A stretch of 64,000 bases of DNA from an uncultured Actinomycetes bacterium (lineage in GTDB: Bacteria; Actinomycetota; Acidimicrobiia; Acidimicrobiales; RAAP-2). The notes under the pieces are model-generated. The model ran no database searches. It was not told where the DNA came from and saw only the letters and a list, made by a program, of their open reading frames with translations. Below are positions 36,754-44,261 of this stretch, one piece after another. The translations under genes were made by a program, and so were the position numbers. Positions within the stretch are counted from its first letter, which is position 1. Each line of letters begins with the position of its first letter. Where the stretch lies: the NCBI GenBank assembly GCA_903828785.1, contig CAIKNP010000009.1, forward strand, positions 1-64,000, read 5' to 3'.

Positions 36754-38027
36754 ACCGCGCGCAGCGTTTCACTTATCGCGGTATGGACGTCGTGGGGGAC
36801 GAGCTGATTGGTCACTACGATCTCGACGGCGTCACCTTCACCGAGCGAGTCAGCGTGACCGACGGTGACCTCACCCTTCCCGCGAGCCGCGCCCTCGCCG
36901 GTCTCTGGTATCTCCTCGCCGGTCTCTCCTACTACAAGGCCGGGGCCGCCCAGGTCGTCGACTTCGGTGATCAGCCGGTCGGCGCTCACGGCCGCGCGCT
37001 CCTCGAGGCAGCCCTGCTCGACGGATTGGGCGAGTTCGCCTACCGCAACGACCTTGACCTCAGTGACGTGGTCTTCGAGGGTGGTCTCGCCCTCGAGCCC
37101 GTCGCCTACGCCGGGCTCCCCGAGCGAGTCCTCATCCCCTTTGGTGGTGGAATCGACTCAGTGGTGACCGTCGCCGCCTTAGCCCACCTCGATCGACGCC
37201 TCTTCGTGGTGAGTCCCGCGAGTGGGCGTTTTGCGCCCCTCGAGGAGTGCGCCGCGCTCACCGGGCTGCCGGTAGCGCGCGTGGAGCGGCAAATCGATTT
37301 AGCGGGTCTGCGCGCCAAGCGCACTTTCTTCAATGGTCACGTGCCCGTCACCGCGATGGTCACCCTGCTCGCGTGCATCCAGGCCGTCTCGCAGCAGTGT
37401 CACGGGGTGGCAATGAGCAACGAGCACTCCGCCTCCGTGCCCAACCTGCACTGGCGAGGTCGGGCCGTTAACCACCAGTGGAGTAAGTCGCTCGAAGCCG
37501 AACTTCTCATCGCTGGGGCAGTGGCCGAACGCATCGGTGACGATTTCGTCGTCGCCAGCTTCTTGCGCGACCGCAGTGAGATCTGGGTAGGTCAGCAATT
37601 CGCGACGCTCACCGACTTTCACGCGGTCTTTCGATCCTGCAACCGAGCCTTCCGGCAAAACGCCGCTGACCGAGCCGCCCAGTGGTGCGGTGAGTGCGAC
37701 AAGTGTCTGTTTATCAACCTCGTCCTCGCACCCTTCCTGTCGCGTACAGAACTGCGCACTATTTTCGCCAGCGAACCACTGGCCAATCCCGCCCTCGAGG
37801 CTCAACTCGCCACGCTGGTGGGACTGGGGCGAGAGGTCAAGCCCTTCGAGTGCGTCGGTGACCCCGACGAGAGCGCCAGCGCCCTCGTGGAAGTGTCGCG
37901 CCTCGCGGCGTGGTCCGACGTGGCGATCCTGGCGGACTTAGCCCAGCGCGTCCACCCCGAGCGCAGCTTCCGCGAACTCCTTCAGCCGCAAGGAGCCAGC
38001 CGTGTCCCGGCTCACTGGCTTCGCTGA
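36750..38027 (+). CDS. murL: UDP-MurNAc-L-Ala-L-Glu epimerase
   Basis: A 425-residue protein of the MurL family, described from Xanthomonas: it changes the L-Glu of UDP-MurNAc-L-Ala-L-Glu to D-Glu, using ATP. It shows a PP-loop-like IPFGGGIDSVVTVAAL near residue 130, GVAMSNEHSASVPN, and a C-terminal cysteine set AAQWCGECDKCLFINLVLAP that resembles the zinc site of QueC-type enzymes. It overlaps pgeF by 4 nt and the MurD-like ligase by 26 nt. That ligase is the expected partner, which supports the assignment. Confidence 0.88.
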   Translation: MNRAQRFTYRGMDVVGDELIGHYDLDGVTFTERVSVTDGDLTLPASRALAGLWYLLAGLSYYKAGAAQVVDFGDQPVGAHGRALLEAALLDGLGEFAYRNDLDLSDVVFEGGLALEPVAYAGLPERVLIPFGGGIDSVVTVAALAHLDRRLFVVSPASGRFAPLEECAALTGLPVARVERQIDLAGLRAKRTFFNGHVPVTAMVTLLACIQAVSQQCHGVAMSNEHSASVPNLHWRGRAVNHQWSKSLEAELLIAGAVAERIGDDFVVASFLRDRSEIWVGQQFATLTDFHAVFRSCNRAFRQNAADRAAQWCGECDKCLFINLVLAPFLSRTELRTIFASEPLANPALEAQLATLVGLGREVKPFECVGDPDESASALVEVSRLAAWSDVAILADLAQRVHPERSFRELLQPQGASRVPAHWLR

Positions 38028-39291
38028 TCTGGCGGGTCGTCGCGTCGGTCTCTACGGCGTGGGTGTCGAAGGTCGCGCCGCTGAGGCGCGCCTCGTCGGC
38101 GTGACCAGTGACCTTGTCCTCGTCGACGACAATCCTTCCAGTCCCGATGTTCAGCGAAGCGACGAAGGGGGACTCGAGGCCTTAATGACTTGCGAGGTCG
38201 TCCTCAAGAGTTCCGGCGTGCCCACTCGCTCGCCGGTAGTGGAGCAACTCCGCGAGGCCGGTGTTGAGGTCACTTCCGCGCTCAATCTTTGGATGAACGA
38301 GGTTGACCGAGAACGCGTCGTTGCCGTGACCGGCACGAAGGGCAAGTCGACCACCACGTCGCTGGTGGCCTTCCTCCTCGAGTGCACTGGCGCCACCGCC
38401 CACCGCTTGGGCAACATCGGCCAGCCCCCCTACGACCCCAGCGTGGACATCAGCGAGGGTTGGTGCGTCGTCGAGCTCTCTAGTTTTCAGAGCGCGGACC
38501 TTAGGGTGTCGCCGCCCCGAGTGGCCATCACCTCACTCGGGTCCGATCACCTGGACTGGCACGGTTCGCTCGCGCAGTACTGGCGGGACAAACTGACGGT
38601 TACTCGCTGCCCCGGCAGCCGATCGACCTTCGTCGCCGACAGCCCCAGCCTGCGACAGCAAGGTGACAATATCGGCGGAGTGATCCATTGGATCGCCCCC
38701 GACAGTTCGGGGCTCGCTGAAGCGCTCCACTTGCAGGGAGCCCACTCCCGGTCCAATGTGGCCCTCGCTCTCGCCCTCGTGGCTGACGCCCTCGCTACCA
38801 GTGTCGACGAGATTCGCCGCGCCGCGTTTGAGTGCGCGGACTCCTTCGTGCCACTACGTGGTCGTCTCACCTACCTCGGTACCTATCAAGGGGTTCGTTA
38901 TATCGACGACGGATTAGCCACCTCCGTCCTCCCGGCCGTCGCGGCCCTGGAGGTCTTCGCTGGCGAAGCTCTCACCATGATTGTCGGGGGTTTCGACCGC
39001 GGGGTTGACTACGAAGCGCTGGCGCAGGCCTTGGCGCAGCGAGGCGCACCTACCTCGGTTGTGGCCCTCGGACCGGCTGGCCTTCGAATCGCTGATGAGA
39101 TTCGCCGACGCTCGGACCAGGTGACGGTCCAGGTCGCGTCCACGATGGACGAGGCCGTGCGGCTGGCGCGGGCGAGTCGACGTGGCGAGGGTGTGGTGCT
39201 GTTTTCACCGGCCGCCCCGAGTTTTGACCAGTACGCCAATTGGCTGGAGCGTAGTGAGGATTTCGCGCGACTGGCGGCTTCCACGGAGTGA
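38002..39291 (+). CDS. murD2: MurD-family ligase, probably the L-Glu-adding MurD2
   Basis: A 429-residue Mur ligase that attaches glutamate to UDP-MurNAc-L-Ala. The ATP loop is VAVTGTKGKSTTTSL, then HRLGNIGQPP, SLGSDHLDWHGSLAQYWRDK, and the C-terminal MurD signature FSPAAPSFDQYANWLERSEDF with the DRGVDYEAL loop. Adjacent murL implies that it uses L-Glu (MurD2) instead of D-Glu; sequence alone cannot prove the stereochemistry. It starts inside murL with a 26-nt overlap and ends just before the oppositely oriented tRNA-Thr. Confidence 0.85.
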   Translation: MSRLTGFADLAGRRVGLYGVGVEGRAAEARLVGVTSDLVLVDDNPSSPDVQRSDEGGLEALMTCEVVLKSSGVPTRSPVVEQLREAGVEVTSALNLWMNEVDRERVVAVTGTKGKSTTTSLVAFLLECTGATAHRLGNIGQPPYDPSVDISEGWCVVELSSFQSADLRVSPPRVAITSLGSDHLDWHGSLAQYWRDKLTVTRCPGSRSTFVADSPSLRQQGDNIGGVIHWIAPDSSGLAEALHLQGAHSRSNVALALALVADALATSVDEIRRAAFECADSFVPLRGRLTYLGTYQGVRYIDDGLATSVLPAVAALEVFAGEALTMIVGGFDRGVDYEALAQALAQRGAPTSVVALGPAGLRIADEIRRRSDQVTVQVASTMDEAVRLARASRRGEGVVLFSPAAPSFDQYANWLERSEDFARLAASTE

Positions 39292-39295
39292 GTGG

Positions 39296-39368
39296 AGCCT
39301 GGGAGGGGAATCGAACCCCTGACCTGCTCATTACGAATGAGCTGCTCTGCCGGCTGAGCTACCCAGGC
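39296..39368 (-). tRNA. tRNA-Thr (anticodon CGT)
   Basis: On the minus strand: acceptor GCCTGGG/CCCAGGC, D stem GCTC/GAGC, anticodon loop TTCGTAA (CGT) closed by GCTCA/TGAGC, T arm AGGGGTTCGATTCCCCT. CCA is not encoded. A TAGAGT -10 box lies about 10 bp upstream of the 5' end. Confidence 0.95.
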
Positions 39369-39378
39369 GCGAGTACTC

Positions 39379-39384
39379 ACTCTA
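39379..39384 (-). promoter_or_regulatory. -10 box of tRNA-Thr(CGT)
   Basis: TAGAGT on the minus strand lies about 10 nt before the mature tRNA 5' end. Confidence 0.4.
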
Positions 39385-39387
39385 CCG

Positions 39388-39412
39388 GAAAAAGTGGCCT
39401 TCGAAAAAGTGG
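39388..39412. repeat. 10-bp direct repeat upstream of tRNA-Thr
   Basis: GAAAAAGTGG occurs twice, separated by 5 bp (39388-39397 and 39403-39412), in the -35 to upstream region of the tRNA promoter. It may be chance or an upstream element. Confidence 0.35.
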
Positions 39413-39642
39413 GATGGACCACGTGCGTGTGACGGGCCCTAAGGACGAGGACCTGGTCACCACCAACTGATCTTCTACTCCTCCAGGGACTGGTGATGTC
39501 GTCAACGAAGCATTTCTCCTGATTGTTGGGGAATGGTCGCGAAATGTGAACTACCGGTGTTACCGCTTGGTCTCTCACTGCGTGGGAAGGCGCCTTCGCG
39601 CCATTCAGACCTCACTGAGTACGTCTTTCGCGTGCTCGGGAG

Positions 39643-40725
39643 CTACAGACGCATCAAGGAAAGCAGCAAATCGTGCACGAGGAGATTCTCGTCCATGGTC
39701 GTCGTCAGTCGCTGACTAGCGCGGTGCACGACCTCGAGCGCTTCAATAGTGACGGCCAACTCGTGCTGATCGTGGGCGTCACGCAGACTGCCCACCTGCT
39801 CGAGCATGCGGGCGCGGTAGACCTGGGTCAGCACGCTAAGCCCAAAACGCAATTCGTCGAGACGAAAGCGACGCTGCTCTCGCTTATGAGTCTGCTCGAG
39901 TTTGGCTCGGCCCGGAACAGCGCGTAGGCCCATTTCCTTGGCCTGAGCACTCAAACGGTCCATCTCGCTGTTCTGCAGGGCGACGAGGGGACCCAGGGCT
40001 TCGGTAATGGCGGCCCCTATCGCCAGCGCCACGGTCGCCGCCGACGACGCAGTGCCGTTGAGCTGTTCCGGCGCGCTGCGCCAGAGATGCAAACGGGCGG
40101 CCAGGGCGGGGTCGTTGACCAGGACCTGGGCTCGGCGCAGGTTGCCGTTGGCCGACGACGCCGCGCTACGGGCGTCTGATTCCGACGCGCCGTCTCGAAC
40201 CAGGAGCGCAACAATTTGATCTTCGTCGAGCCCCCGCAGCGCGATGCTGACGCAGCGCGACTCGATAGTGATCAGCTCCTCGGGCAGTTCCTCGGCGGTG
40301 AGGACAAAGATGGTACGAGGCGCCGGCTCCTCGAGCGTCTTGAGCAAGGCCGCGGCCGAGGGCGATCCACCCGACACGGTGAGTTCGACGTCCTCCACCA
40401 CCACCACGTTGAAGGGCGCGCGCAAGGGTCGCCGTCGCGCGACGCGTTCGAGTTCGTGGATGTCCTCGACCGACCACGAGGCTCCCGTGCGTTGACCGAT
40501 GTGCACGTCGGCTTCATGACCGTCAAGCACCCGACGACAGACTTCACAGCTTCCGCAGCCCTGCTGGGGACACTCGAGAGCCGCCACGAAGGCCAGCGCC
40601 GTCTCGGCCACCGGGGCACCCGAGGGACCCGAAAACAAATACGCGTGCACGGGATGGCGAACGTATTCGCGCAAGGACTGCTGCACTCGCTCTTGACCGA
40701 CGAGGAGATCGAAGACGTCGCTCAC
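39643..40725 (-). CDS. holB: DNA polymerase III delta' subunit
   Basis: A 360-residue clamp-loader subunit. The N-terminal AAA+ fold has a ruined Walker A (FSGPSGAPVAETAL), as expected for the non-ATPase delta' stator, and the four-Cys zinc module CPQQGCGSCEVC. The segment VVVVEDVELTVSGGSPSAAALLKTLEEPAP is the usual sensor region (LLKTLEEP). It overlaps tmk by 4 nt and belongs to the topA-tmk-holB unit common in actinobacteria. Confidence 0.92.
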   Translation of the reverse strand: MSDVFDLLVGQERVQQSLREYVRHPVHAYLFSGPSGAPVAETALAFVAALECPQQGCGSCEVCRRVLDGHEADVHIGQRTGASWSVEDIHELERVARRRPLRAPFNVVVVEDVELTVSGGSPSAAALLKTLEEPAPRTIFVLTAEELPEELITIESRCVSIALRGLDEDQIVALLVRDGASESDARSAASSANGNLRRAQVLVNDPALAARLHLWRSAPEQLNGTASSAATVALAIGAAITEALGPLVALQNSEMDRLSAQAKEMGLRAVPGRAKLEQTHKREQRRFRLDELRFGLSVLTQVYRARMLEQVGSLRDAHDQHELAVTIEALEVVHRASQRLTTTMDENLLVHDLLLSLMRL

Positions 40726-41318
40726 AGGAGTGGGCGGAGCCGACGATCAATGGCGTGCGCGACTTCCTCAAAGCTGCCCCGGCCGTCGATGACACTCCAC
40801 CTCGCCGGGTCGGCGGCGGCCATCTCGAGGTAGCCCTGACGCAGCCGGTCGTGGAAGGCGGCGTCGGCCGACTCAAAGCGGTCTTCGTGATTGCGCGCCC
40901 GACGTTCATTGGCCGTTTCGACGTCGATGTCAATCAGCAAGGTGAGGTCGGGAAGACAGGGGCCGATGGCCAGGTCGGTCGCCACGCGCAAGCGTTGCAG
41001 GTCGACGCCCCGTCCGTACCCCTGGTAGGCCAGGGTGGAGGCCAGGTAGCGATCGGCGATGACGTGGCGCCCGGATTCGAGGGTCGGCTCGATCAGCGTT
41101 GCCACGTGATGACTGCGATCGGCCAACATCATCAGGGCCTCGGTCACTGGGCTCATAGGGGTGCTCCCATCAAGGAGCCAGCGGCGCAGTTCAGCGCCCA
41201 ACGCGGTGTCACCCGGTTCAAAGGTGAACAAACCACCGCAGGCCTTCGCCACTCGCCGGGCTTGAGAGGTCTTGCCCGAGGCGTCGATGCCCTCGAAGAC
41301 AATGAAGCGTCCGGCCAC
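40722..41318 (-). CDS. tmk: thymidylate kinase
   Basis: A 198-residue kinase that makes dTDP from dTMP. P-loop FEGIDASGKTSQARRVA, the DR(Y) motif ADRYLASTLAYQGYGRG and the LID region TANERRARNHEDRFE are all present. It overlaps the topA stop by one base and holB by 4 nt, so the three are translationally coupled. Confidence 0.94.
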   Translation of the reverse strand: MAGRFIVFEGIDASGKTSQARRVAKACGGLFTFEPGDTALGAELRRWLLDGSTPMSPVTEALMMLADRSHHVATLIEPTLESGRHVIADRYLASTLAYQGYGRGVDLQRLRVATDLAIGPCLPDLTLLIDIDVETANERRARNHEDRFESADAAFHDRLRQGYLEMAAADPARWSVIDGRGSFEEVAHAIDRRLRPLL

Positions 41319-44083
41319 TAGAACTCGTCCGTCGCCTTCGCCTTCGCGAGCAACACCGCGTTGGCCTTTGATCCCTTGGCGGTCGCGGCACGCTTCGTCG
41401 CGCCCTTGGTGACCTTGGCGGCCGGTCGTTTGGCGGCGGGTCGCTTGGCCGCCTTCTTCGCCGGAGCCTTGCGCGGGCGGCTGGAGGGCTCGGCGTTGCG
41501 CTTTTCGGCCAGGAGCTCGCAGGCTCTATCAATCGTCAAAAGTTCAATGGCGTCACCGGTGCGCAGCGTGGCGTTCACTTCGCCATCGGTGACGTAGTTA
41601 CCGAACTTGCCCGTTTTCACCACGACGTGCAACTTCGTCACGGGGTCAAGACCCAGGTCCTTCAGGGGCCCGGCCGCGGCGCGACGACCCTTCGCCCGCG
41701 GTTGGGCCAGCAGGAGCATCGCTTCGTCCAGGGAGAGGGTGAAGAGTTGATCTTCGCGCTCGAGTGTTCGCGCTTCTTTGCCCCAGGTGATGTAGGGGCC
41801 GTAGCGACCATTTTGCGCGAGGATTGGTTCCCCGTCGACGGGATGGGTCCCGACGGTCCGCGGCAGGGCCAGCAGCTGACGGGCCTCGTCGATGGTGACG
41901 GAAGCGGGGTCCATGCTGGTGAGCAGCGCCGCCGTTTTGGGCTTTTCGCCCGCCTTTACGTCACTGACGTCGCCGACCTGGATATAGGGTCCGTAGCGAC
42001 CGGCCTTCAGGTTGATGGGGAGGCCACTCTCCTCATCGGTGCCGAGCACGCGGTCACCGCTCGGCGCGTCGAGGAGCTCGAGCGCGTGGGTGACGGTCAG
42101 GGCGTCGGGCTCGGTGGATTCAGGGATAGACACGCGCCGCTCGCCGTGCACCAGGTAGGGTCCGTAACGACCGGAGCGGACACTTACGGGTACGCCGTCG
42201 GGGGCGACGCCGAGCAGCAGCGAGTTGATGGCGGCGAAGTCGAAGTCCAGTTCGCTGTGGGTCATCTCCTTGAGACCGCGACGAGCCAATTCCGTGGTCG
42301 CGGTTTCGTCACCGAAGTAAAAGCTCCTAAGCCAGGACTCGAGGGCCTGTCGCCCATCGGCGATGGCGTCGAGTTGGTCCTCCATAGCTGCGGTGAACTG
42401 GTAATCCACCAAGTCAGCGAAATAGGTTTCGAGGAGATTCACGACCGCGAAGGCTCGGTAGGCCGGCACCAGGGACTTACCCTTCTTCCAGACGTAGCAT
42501 CGCTTGTCAATGGTCTTCATAACGCTGGCGTAGGTGGAGGGACGACCGATGCCCAGATCCTCGAGTTTCTTAATCAGCGTGGCCTCGTTGTAGCGATCGG
42601 GAGGCTGCGTGTCGTGACTCTTCATGGTCACCTCGCTCACCGGAATACTGGCCCCCTGGGTCAGGGGAGGCAAAATGCGTTCCTGGTCGGCCAATTCGGC
42701 CTCGGGATCGTCCATGCCCTCCACGTAGGCTCGGCGGAAGCCGGGGAACTCGATACGCAGACCACTGGCGGAAAGCCCCGCCAGCACCTCGCCGCTAAAA
42801 CCGGTCACGGCGCCCAGCGGCGCGCTGAGGCGAACCTTGTCCTGGGTCAGGCGGGCGTCGACCATCTGCGAGGCGATGGTGCGCTTCCAGATGAGGTCGT
42901 AGACGGCGAACTCGTCACCACTGAGTTTGGCCGAGGCCTCCTCCAGCGTGCGAAAGGATTCGCCCGCGGGTCTGATGGCTTCGTGAGCCTCCTGAGCGTT
43001 CTTCACCTTGCGGTCGTAGCGACGGGGCGTATCGCTGATGTAGTCGTCGCCGAACATGGCCGCGGCCGTCGACCGCGCCGCCGATATAGCCTCGTTCGAC
43101 AGCGTGGTCGAGTCGGTGCGCATGTAGGTAATCCAACCCTGCTCGTAGAGTCGCTGCGCCGCGCGCATGGTGCGCTCAGGGTCGAAGCGCAGTTTGCGGT
43201 TGGCCTCGATTTGCAGGGAACTCGTCATGAAGGGCGGCTGGGGACGTTGCGTTCGGGGGGTCGAGGTGATCGAATCAATAGTCACCTGCGCCTGGCGTAA
43301 GCGCTCGGCGACGGCCGTGGCCTGGGCTTGACTCAACACTTCAACCCCACCCTTGGCGTCGAGTTGCCCGGAGGCGTCAAAGTTCTTACCCGTGGCGAGG
43401 GCGCGACCGTTCAGCGACTCAACCACGGCGTCGAAGGTGGCACTCTTGGCGTCCAGGGTGGCGGTGACGTCGAACCAGGTGGCCGAGGTGAAAGCCATGC
43501 GTTCACGTTCGCGTTCGCACACCAGACGAATGGCGACCGACTGCACTCGACCGGCGGAGCGGGCCTTGTCCACGGCTCGCCAAAGGACCGGCGACACTTC
43601 GTAGCCAACGAGGCGGTCGAGGAAGCGGCGACCCTCCTGAGCGTCGACGAGCTGCATGTTTATATCGCGGGTATCCAGTACGGCCTTAGCGATGGCGGCG
43701 GCGGTGATTTCGTGAAACACCATTCGTTTGACGGGAACCTTGGGCTTTAAGACCTCGAGCAGGTGCCAGGCGATGGCCTCCCCCTCGCGGTCTTCATCAC
43801 TCGCGAGGTAGACCTCGTCAACCTGTTTGAGGGCGGCCTTTAGTTCGGCCACCACCTTTTTGCGGTCGGGGGAAATAACGTAAACGGGCTTGAAGTGATC
43901 GTCGGGATTAATGCCTAGTCGGGACCAGGCTTCCTTTTTGATGTCGGCCGGAATATCAGCCGCACTCTGGGGCAGATCACGGATGTGACCAATCGAGGGC
44001 TTGACGATGTAGTCATCGCCCAACATGTCCTGAATACGGGTGGCCTTGGCCACGGATTCCACGATTACGAGTGCTCGCGCCAT
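41318..44083 (-). CDS. topA: DNA topoisomerase I
   Basis: A 921-residue type IA topoisomerase that relaxes negative supercoils. The Toprim domain starts at VIVESVAKATRIQDML with acidic DEDREGEAIAWHL; the active-site Tyr is in GWITYMRTDSTTLS. The C-terminal half has four GRYGPY(I/L)-type repeats (Topo_C), not zinc fingers, as in actinobacteria. The tail is Lys/Ala/Arg-rich (RKAPAKKAAKRPAAKRPAAK), fitting the basic tails known to aid processivity in mycobacterial TopA. Confidence 0.96.
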   Translation of the reverse strand: MARALVIVESVAKATRIQDMLGDDYIVKPSIGHIRDLPQSAADIPADIKKEAWSRLGINPDDHFKPVYVISPDRKKVVAELKAALKQVDEVYLASDEDREGEAIAWHLLEVLKPKVPVKRMVFHEITAAAIAKAVLDTRDINMQLVDAQEGRRFLDRLVGYEVSPVLWRAVDKARSAGRVQSVAIRLVCERERERMAFTSATWFDVTATLDAKSATFDAVVESLNGRALATGKNFDASGQLDAKGGVEVLSQAQATAVAERLRQAQVTIDSITSTPRTQRPQPPFMTSSLQIEANRKLRFDPERTMRAAQRLYEQGWITYMRTDSTTLSNEAISAARSTAAAMFGDDYISDTPRRYDRKVKNAQEAHEAIRPAGESFRTLEEASAKLSGDEFAVYDLIWKRTIASQMVDARLTQDKVRLSAPLGAVTGFSGEVLAGLSASGLRIEFPGFRRAYVEGMDDPEAELADQERILPPLTQGASIPVSEVTMKSHDTQPPDRYNEATLIKKLEDLGIGRPSTYASVMKTIDKRCYVWKKGKSLVPAYRAFAVVNLLETYFADLVDYQFTAAMEDQLDAIADGRQALESWLRSFYFGDETATTELARRGLKEMTHSELDFDFAAINSLLLGVAPDGVPVSVRSGRYGPYLVHGERRVSIPESTEPDALTVTHALELLDAPSGDRVLGTDEESGLPINLKAGRYGPYIQVGDVSDVKAGEKPKTAALLTSMDPASVTIDEARQLLALPRTVGTHPVDGEPILAQNGRYGPYITWGKEARTLEREDQLFTLSLDEAMLLLAQPRAKGRRAAAGPLKDLGLDPVTKLHVVVKTGKFGNYVTDGEVNATLRTGDAIELLTIDRACELLAEKRNAEPSSRPRKAPAKKAAKRPAAKRPAAKVTKGATKRAATAKGSKANAVLLAKAKATDEF

Positions 44084-44261
44084 ACCACCACCTCTCTCTT
44101 CGACGTCGTTACTGCTCCCATACCTACTGCTACGCGTCCTTCAACGATAGGTGGACCGCGTGACGATGGACCGCGATAGTTCTACCACCTCACACGCAGG
44201 CCGAAGGTCCTCGACGGAAATTTTCTCATCTCCTCATCAAGGCAGCGCTGTCCGATGAGGG

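Noticed and set aside
39009-39578. Minus-strand 189-residue ORF
   Set aside because: It runs through tRNA-Thr(CGT) and the antisense of murD2, so it is not a gene.
41627-43300. 557-residue plus-strand ORF opposite topA
   Set aside because: Codon-bias shadow of topA in a high-GC gene; no family similarity and topA is complete.
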